Origin: Moringa oleifera
Lineage: Eukaryota > Streptophyta > Magnoliopsida > Brassicales > Moringaceae
NCBI GenBank assembly: GCA_021397835.1
Contig: JAJFZO010000344.1
Coordinates: 2,790,001-2,854,000 of the forward strand
Direction: 5' to 3'
Length of the DNA stretch: 64,000 nt
A program made the translations under genes and the position numbers. Shown here in pieces: positions 60,134-64,000 of the stretch; positions within the stretch are counted from its first letter, which is position 1; each line of letters starts with the position of its first letter. Below the pieces are notes generated by a model. The model made no database searches and was not told the origin of the DNA. It saw only the letters and a list, made by a program, of their open reading frames with translations.

Positions 60134-63100
60134 CTACGGTCGAGCAACTGCTGCAGTCTTACATACAGGGCAAGTGTTCTTGTGTAAAAGCCACTGTTTT
60201 ATACATTCAATGTGGAAGTTGTGTCCGCAATTTAGCTTCCCCATCTCATCATCCACTTCATATTCCTCCTACATAATACAGAATCAGATTTGCATAAAGG
60301 GAATTCAAAAATTATGATCGAATCAGAATAAGAACTTGATGAAAGCACGTTTAAAGAATAGTAAAGGAATGAAGAAAACAACTGCAATTATAAACTTACT
60401 TGACAGATAATGCACTTTTTATCCATGTGTGCTTGGAACTGTGATGGCAGATTACTGAAAACTGATGGCTTAATTTTCCCGAGGCAGCGGCTTATCTCAT
60501 CTTCTTTCAATCCAGTGCTGACATAACCAATTCTATCACCCAGCTCAAGCAGTTGCTATTTATAACACCGAAAAAAGGAAGCCGAAAGAAAAATTAGGAC
60601 TAATATAGATATGGTGCATTACAAACAGCAGAAATGGTAAGTAAATAAAAAGTTGGGTAAGGAAACACACTTCATATGTCATGTTATCGACATCAAGCCT
60701 CCAATCACTGAATCGATCATGTGAATCTAATCTTCCTCCCATCAGCAAACTGTTTTGGAGCAACATTATCTGCAGTCACCAAGTACCATTGATTAATGCT
60801 CCTTAACTTAGCACGTAGTCATATATTATCTGAAAGCTTCTCATCACTCTCCTACTTCATTTCGTGCATTTACAACTAGATTTTGGATTATCACTATTAT
60901 GAAACTGAACAGATCGACTAAATAATCTCCCAAGATATTATACAGCTGAACAGTCAAACTACTAAACTTCGTTTCCAGCAAAACAATGTTCTCTTAACTA
61001 CACAACTAAACTTCCCCCCGCTTTCATCCGGTTTAAGAAGAATCTAAAATCTGAAAAAGAAAAATAACATAACACTTTGAAAGTTAAATCTTTCCAAACC
61101 AATAAAGTCTTGCTCTCAACTGTTTCTCAAACCAGGCAGTAGCACGCAAGAAGATGACCAAGTTATGTGACGCGTTTCTGCACTATTGACCTACTAACAA
61201 GGCAACTTGAGTTTCAGTATACCTTAAGGTATACAATTTATCTTCAGAGATATCCGGTGAGCTGCGAGCATTTTTCAAGGACAGCATTTAGGACATGGTT
61301 TTAAGAATAAAATTTCCACCACAAAAAGCATGGTTCACAGTTTCTTCCACTGACATAGTAAATTGGTTATCCCAGTTAATCACCCTGGTATAGTTATGAT
61401 CACAAATAATCTGCTAGCTCTATAGCTATCCAGCAAAACAAACCAGAGGACAAGTTCCTGAACTGAGCAGTAACACAAATTCTGTAAACCATCATAATTA
61501 CTTTTGTCAAATCCTATGTAAGACAGATATATATATATATATATATATGTACACACACACACACACACATATAGAGAGAGGGAGCAGGTAAGACTTTAGC
61601 CAAACACGCACCTCAGCAAGGCCATCAGGAGAAGGATGTCGAACATGACGATAGTACCTATTGCCAAATAGCTCTGGTTCAGGGCGTGTTGACACAAAGA
61701 CAGAATCAGAATCCAGGAACGAGAGAGTTTCAGGGGTAACAGTCCGCCTTGGAAGGAAAGAGCGCTGCCAAGATTGATTAAGTACAGTGAGCCAATGTAG
61801 TCCACAAACAAATTATGAAAGAAAAAAATGAGTTAGTAGGCATGGAAAATGAACCGATTCACCTTTTAACATGTGAGTCCAATAGACTCTCAAACAAGGT
61901 TCATACTTAAACAAATTCAGAAAAAAACAAAAGAGAAAATCCTTATCTAATTCAAATGCAGTTATCAAACTCTCCGTACTGCTAACCCCTATTTCTTATG
62001 GGGTCCACATTTAGTCAACATATCCAAAGATATTCATTTGTATTGGCATTCAAGTAAAACCATACGTACACGCATTTCATAAAATGAAATACAAAATAAA
62101 TGCAGACTTAAGTTTCAATAAACATCATCAGAAAAACCTATGTATTAGTTAAAGCAATATGAATACACATCTGCAGAAAGATTAAAAAAAGAAAAAAAAA
62201 AACATCCAAGAAGAAGCACCAACTATCCAAATAAATAGCTGCCACTTAAGAAAGAGAAGCGATAGCCTGCTAAGATAAAATCCCACCAAAAGAAAAGACC
62301 TTATTAACAACATGAGGGAAACAAGAATATATCTAAAACCCAGAGTATATAACAGATTAAATTGAAGAAAACAACAGAGAGAATAGAGATATGATCATGG
62401 CAGAGGTGGCTAGAGGCTACTGATCAACTCGGATGGATATAACTATCCTCTTCTAAAATAATTAGAATGGACAAATCCAAATACTACTTACTTTGGAAAA
62501 CCAGTAAGCATTAAAAATTTATAGAATTTAGGAATCATTTTTACAAAATTAAGGTAATACCTCCTCCTTTCTAAACTAGCAGACTGATAATAAAGGAAAC
62601 ATATTTTGTCAGCAAATCACTGCTCAAGAAGATGAACAAGAAAGAGAAACATATTTGCAGCAAACCACCTCTCCCTAATTTTGAAAAATATACTACATAG
62701 ATAATATATTTTGTAATTGAGACCTCCTTATTCCTAAAGCAAATTTAACTGTTGGAAAACATAAAAATGAATACTTTTATCAGACAACCAGAAAGAATGA
62801 GATGTGTCAAAAACAAAAGGAAAAATAACTAAGAAATAAAAGAATATTATGAATCTAGAGCTGAGGGAAATCAGCAGAACTAAAGCATCTGAATTCATCA
62901 ACAATCAAAAAAATAAAACAAAAGAAACAAACAATGAAGGAAACACCTGGCTTGCTTCACAACTGCAGATCAAACCCTAAAAACAGGCATTAAAAGTTGA
63001 ACTTGCCCGTTTCCATAAAAGGGCCAAAAGTTCAGTCACCGAAATCATGTCAAAGCAGAGAAGCCAAACAAAATCCCAAGAACCCATTTTTTGTACGTTA

Positions 63101-63871
63101 TTAATAAATCAATGAAAATACCCGATCCCATGTTCATTGAATCATCTAAGATCCCGTCATGCATATACCCCTAACCTTCAATCCATAGGGTCCACAAAAA
63201 CATTTAAAAATTTTAAGTTAGAGAAGCAAATGCACATAACTAGACAAGACAAACTATACCTCTCTGTGATTATTACTAATCTTTTCTCCATCAATTTTGC
63301 CTCTACCAGACACATTCCTTCTTGAAGTAGACACAACAAGAGAATCCGAGGAGAAGCCGATTCCAGGGCCACACCAAACATCCTGAATAACCACACAGCT
63401 CCCATCAATTCCCTTATTTTCGCTGCCAATCTTCATTGTACTGTTGCCACTGCTGTTGTGGCTGTTACCACCACTATTCTTCTTCTTCTGATGTTGGTGC
63501 TTCTTCTTCTTCACCTTCTTGGCCTCCCAATCAGCAGATGTGCGTATCACAGCAGGCACAGATACCTGCTGCGATGCTGCTGCGGTGCATCCAAGTCCCC
63601 TGAACGTGGTCTGACTGAAATTGTTGGTTTTCTTCTTGGCGGTGGTGTTCGAGCTTGTGGATGTGGTCTCATTGGAGGAGAAACTGGAGAGAAAGAGAGA
63701 GGAAATGGTGGATTTGCAGCGCGTAGATTGGAGGATTGAAGGGATTTGTGGTGTTGGATCTCCTTCTGGTGCGATGGGCTGCTGCTGATGGCTGACGTTG
63801 TTTCTGGGTCTTCTCAGCTTGGTTTGTTCTGCAATTGTTGAAGATGATGAGCTCTCTGCAACTATTGGCAT
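60134..63871 (-). CDS. RING-H2 finger protein, probable E3 ubiquitin ligase
   Basis: Five exons on the minus strand: 63871-63260, 61764-61612, 60769-60671, 60555-60400, 60268-60134; 1155 bases, 384 residues, all introns GT...AG in phase 0. The C-terminal RING-H2 reads C336-I-I-C339, C354-G-H356, H359, C362, C373-P-V-C376, a complete C3H2C3 set, split by the last intron after residue 340. RINGs of this kind recruit an E2 and transfer ubiquitin; targets unknown. Just before it lies the block conserved in this plant subfamily: LLMGGRLDSHDRFSDWRLD, MTYEQLLELGDRIGYVSTGL. The N-terminal 200 residues are low-complexity (Ser/Thr runs, KKVKKKKHQHQKKK) and may include a nuclear signal. Resembles Arabidopsis At1g73760, the next gene after the hydrolase there. 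Confidence 0.9.
61528..61582. repeat. Compound (AT)n(AC)n(AG)n microsatellite in RING intron 2
   Basis: (AT)10 at about 61529-61548, then GTACACAC...AC to 61568, then ATATAGAGAGAG. It lies 30 bp from the 3' end of exon 2 on the intron side. Confidence 0.95.
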
Positions 63872-64000
63872 GCTTGTAGACAGGGAGAGATAGAGAGAGA
63901 GAGGGAGAAAAAGAGAGGAGAGATTTTAGACAAAGGATAGTGGAAATGTGGATTAAATAGAAAGTGATTTAAGTTTTGAGACAGGAGAAGGGAGGCAAAG
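63872..64000 (-). promoter_or_regulatory. RING gene leader, CT-rich on the sense strand
   Basis: GAGAGATAGAGAGAGAGAGG and similar tracts on the plus strand (63878-63925), i.e. a CT-rich leader directly before the ATG, a common plant 5' UTR feature. The promoter itself continues beyond the window. Confidence 0.5.

Noticed and set aside
1..64000. tRNA and rRNA genes
   Set aside because: I saw no cloverleaf with A and B boxes and no rRNA text, but an unaided reading cannot exclude a tRNA; a covariance-model scan would decide.

Overview
The window is nuclear DNA of a flowering plant, most likely a eudicot. It is AT-rich, genes have short exons and introns with GT...AG borders, and much of it is decayed plant transposons (CACTA, hAT, Ty1/copia, Ty3/gypsy, PIF/Harbinger, LINE). 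The gene-rich right end keeps the gene order I remember from Arabidopsis chromosome 1 (At1g73740, At1g73750, At1g73760: MurG-like, alpha/beta hydrolase, RING). No species can be named from sequence alone. Intron-exon models were built by hand from splice signals, phase and family resemblance; every model below closes in frame.

Layout. 1-2.86 kb: right part of a decayed CACTA transposon with sub-terminal repeats and a CACTG end. 3.37-5.0 kb: probable small LTR element without coding capacity. 5-7.2 kb: very AT-rich filler ending in a second CACTA-type terminus. 7.6-10.7 kb: two intact two-exon genes for small secreted proline-containing peptides on the minus strand; a third, broken copy lies 20 kb away at 30.06-30.59 kb. 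11.7-30 kb: nested transposon debris: a Ty3/gypsy integrase remnant, a Ty1/copia element with both LTRs but no reverse transcriptase, a 2.76-kb element with ~0.45-kb terminal inverted repeats and a 5-bp target duplication plus a partial relative, a dead hAT transposase, and a Tourist-like element with TAA duplication.

32.0-33.7 kb (-): complete lipid phosphate phosphatase of the LPP2 type, seven exons. 35.4-37.7 kb (+): PB1-domain protein, two exons, with a reading-frame break in its apparent N-terminus. 39.3-40.35 kb (-): 5' part of a second hAT transposase. 41.0-44.35 kb: a tandem array of ~20 diverged units of about 160-185 bp that keeps long open stretches with a recurring peptide on the minus strand. 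46.2-47.0 kb: copia gag and gypsy integrase scraps.

47.7-52.75 kb (+): nuclear gene for plastid-type MurG glycosyltransferase, five exons, with a short LINE insertion in its last intron. 53.8-59.0 kb (+): alpha/beta hydrolase with a GHSMGG elbow, ten exons, one intron GC-AG. 60.1-63.9 kb (-): RING-H2 E3 ligase candidate, five exons, convergent with the hydrolase.

The least explained items are the small secreted peptide family, the ~180-bp array with coding-like units, and two orphan exon-like open frames at 53.17-53.36 kb and 55.99-56.19 kb.
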